DNA of 5,554 nt from Bacteroidetes bacterium QH_10_64_19 (GTDB lineage: Bacteria > Bacteroidota > Rhodothermia > Rhodothermales > Salinibacteraceae), in assembly GCA_003023125.1 (NCBI GenBank), contig PXSY01000041.1:1-5554 (forward strand). Direction: 5' to 3'. Under the pieces are notes generated by a model. That model had not been told where the DNA came from, searched no databases, and saw only the letters and a list, made by a program, of their open reading frames with translations. Numbering within the stretch: position 1 is the first letter of the stretch; every line of letters begins with the position of its first letter. This document shows, in pieces, positions 5,524 to 5,554 of this stretch. The position numbers and the translations under genes are program-made.

Positions 5524-5554
5524 GATGTGTTTCTCGTACGACAGCAGCATCGGG

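Overview
The window holds most of one minus-strand gene cluster for a bacterial F1Fo ATP synthase. In transcription order it reads atpB (a), atpE (c), atpF (b), atpH (delta), atpA (alpha), atpG (gamma). The first five genes look intact. The atpG gene runs off the left edge of the window and lacks roughly its last 45-50 codons. The beta and epsilon genes (atpD, atpC) are not between these genes. Whether they lie beyond atpG or elsewhere in the genome cannot be seen from here.

The organism is most likely a salt-adapted member of the Bacteroidota/Rhodothermota line, close to Salinibacter. Three things suggest this. The DNA is GC-rich and the proteins are strongly acidic (the alpha subunit ends in an Asp/Glu-rich tail, and subunit a has an acidic outer domain). 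Subunit a has a signal peptide and a large extra-membrane N-terminal domain, as is typical of this group. None of the six start codons has a convincing Shine-Dalgarno sequence, which is also usual for Bacteroidota. The assignment to a genus is inference.

Layout, right to left: atpB (5523-4300), a 78-bp gap, atpE (4221-3985), a 75-bp GC-rich gap, atpF (3909-3400), a 76-bp gap with a repeat dyad, atpH (3323-2751), a 180-bp gap with a second dyad, atpA (2570-918), a 191-bp gap with a third dyad, and atpG (726-1, partial). Together the products form the Fo proton channel (a, b, c), the peripheral stalk (b, delta), the catalytic head (alpha, with the unseen beta) and the rotor shaft (gamma).

The least expected structure is in the gaps. 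The three intergenic regions in the F1 half of the cluster each carry a different degenerate repeat with a period of about 7 bases. Each is arranged as an inverted repeat around a 27-29 base centre. The three share architecture but not sequence. In the proteins, subunit a carries an Ala/Lys pair where a His/Glu (or Glu/His) pair normally accompanies the essential channel arginine. The c subunit has lost the recognisable sodium ligands, so the machine is probably proton-coupled despite the saline lifestyle.
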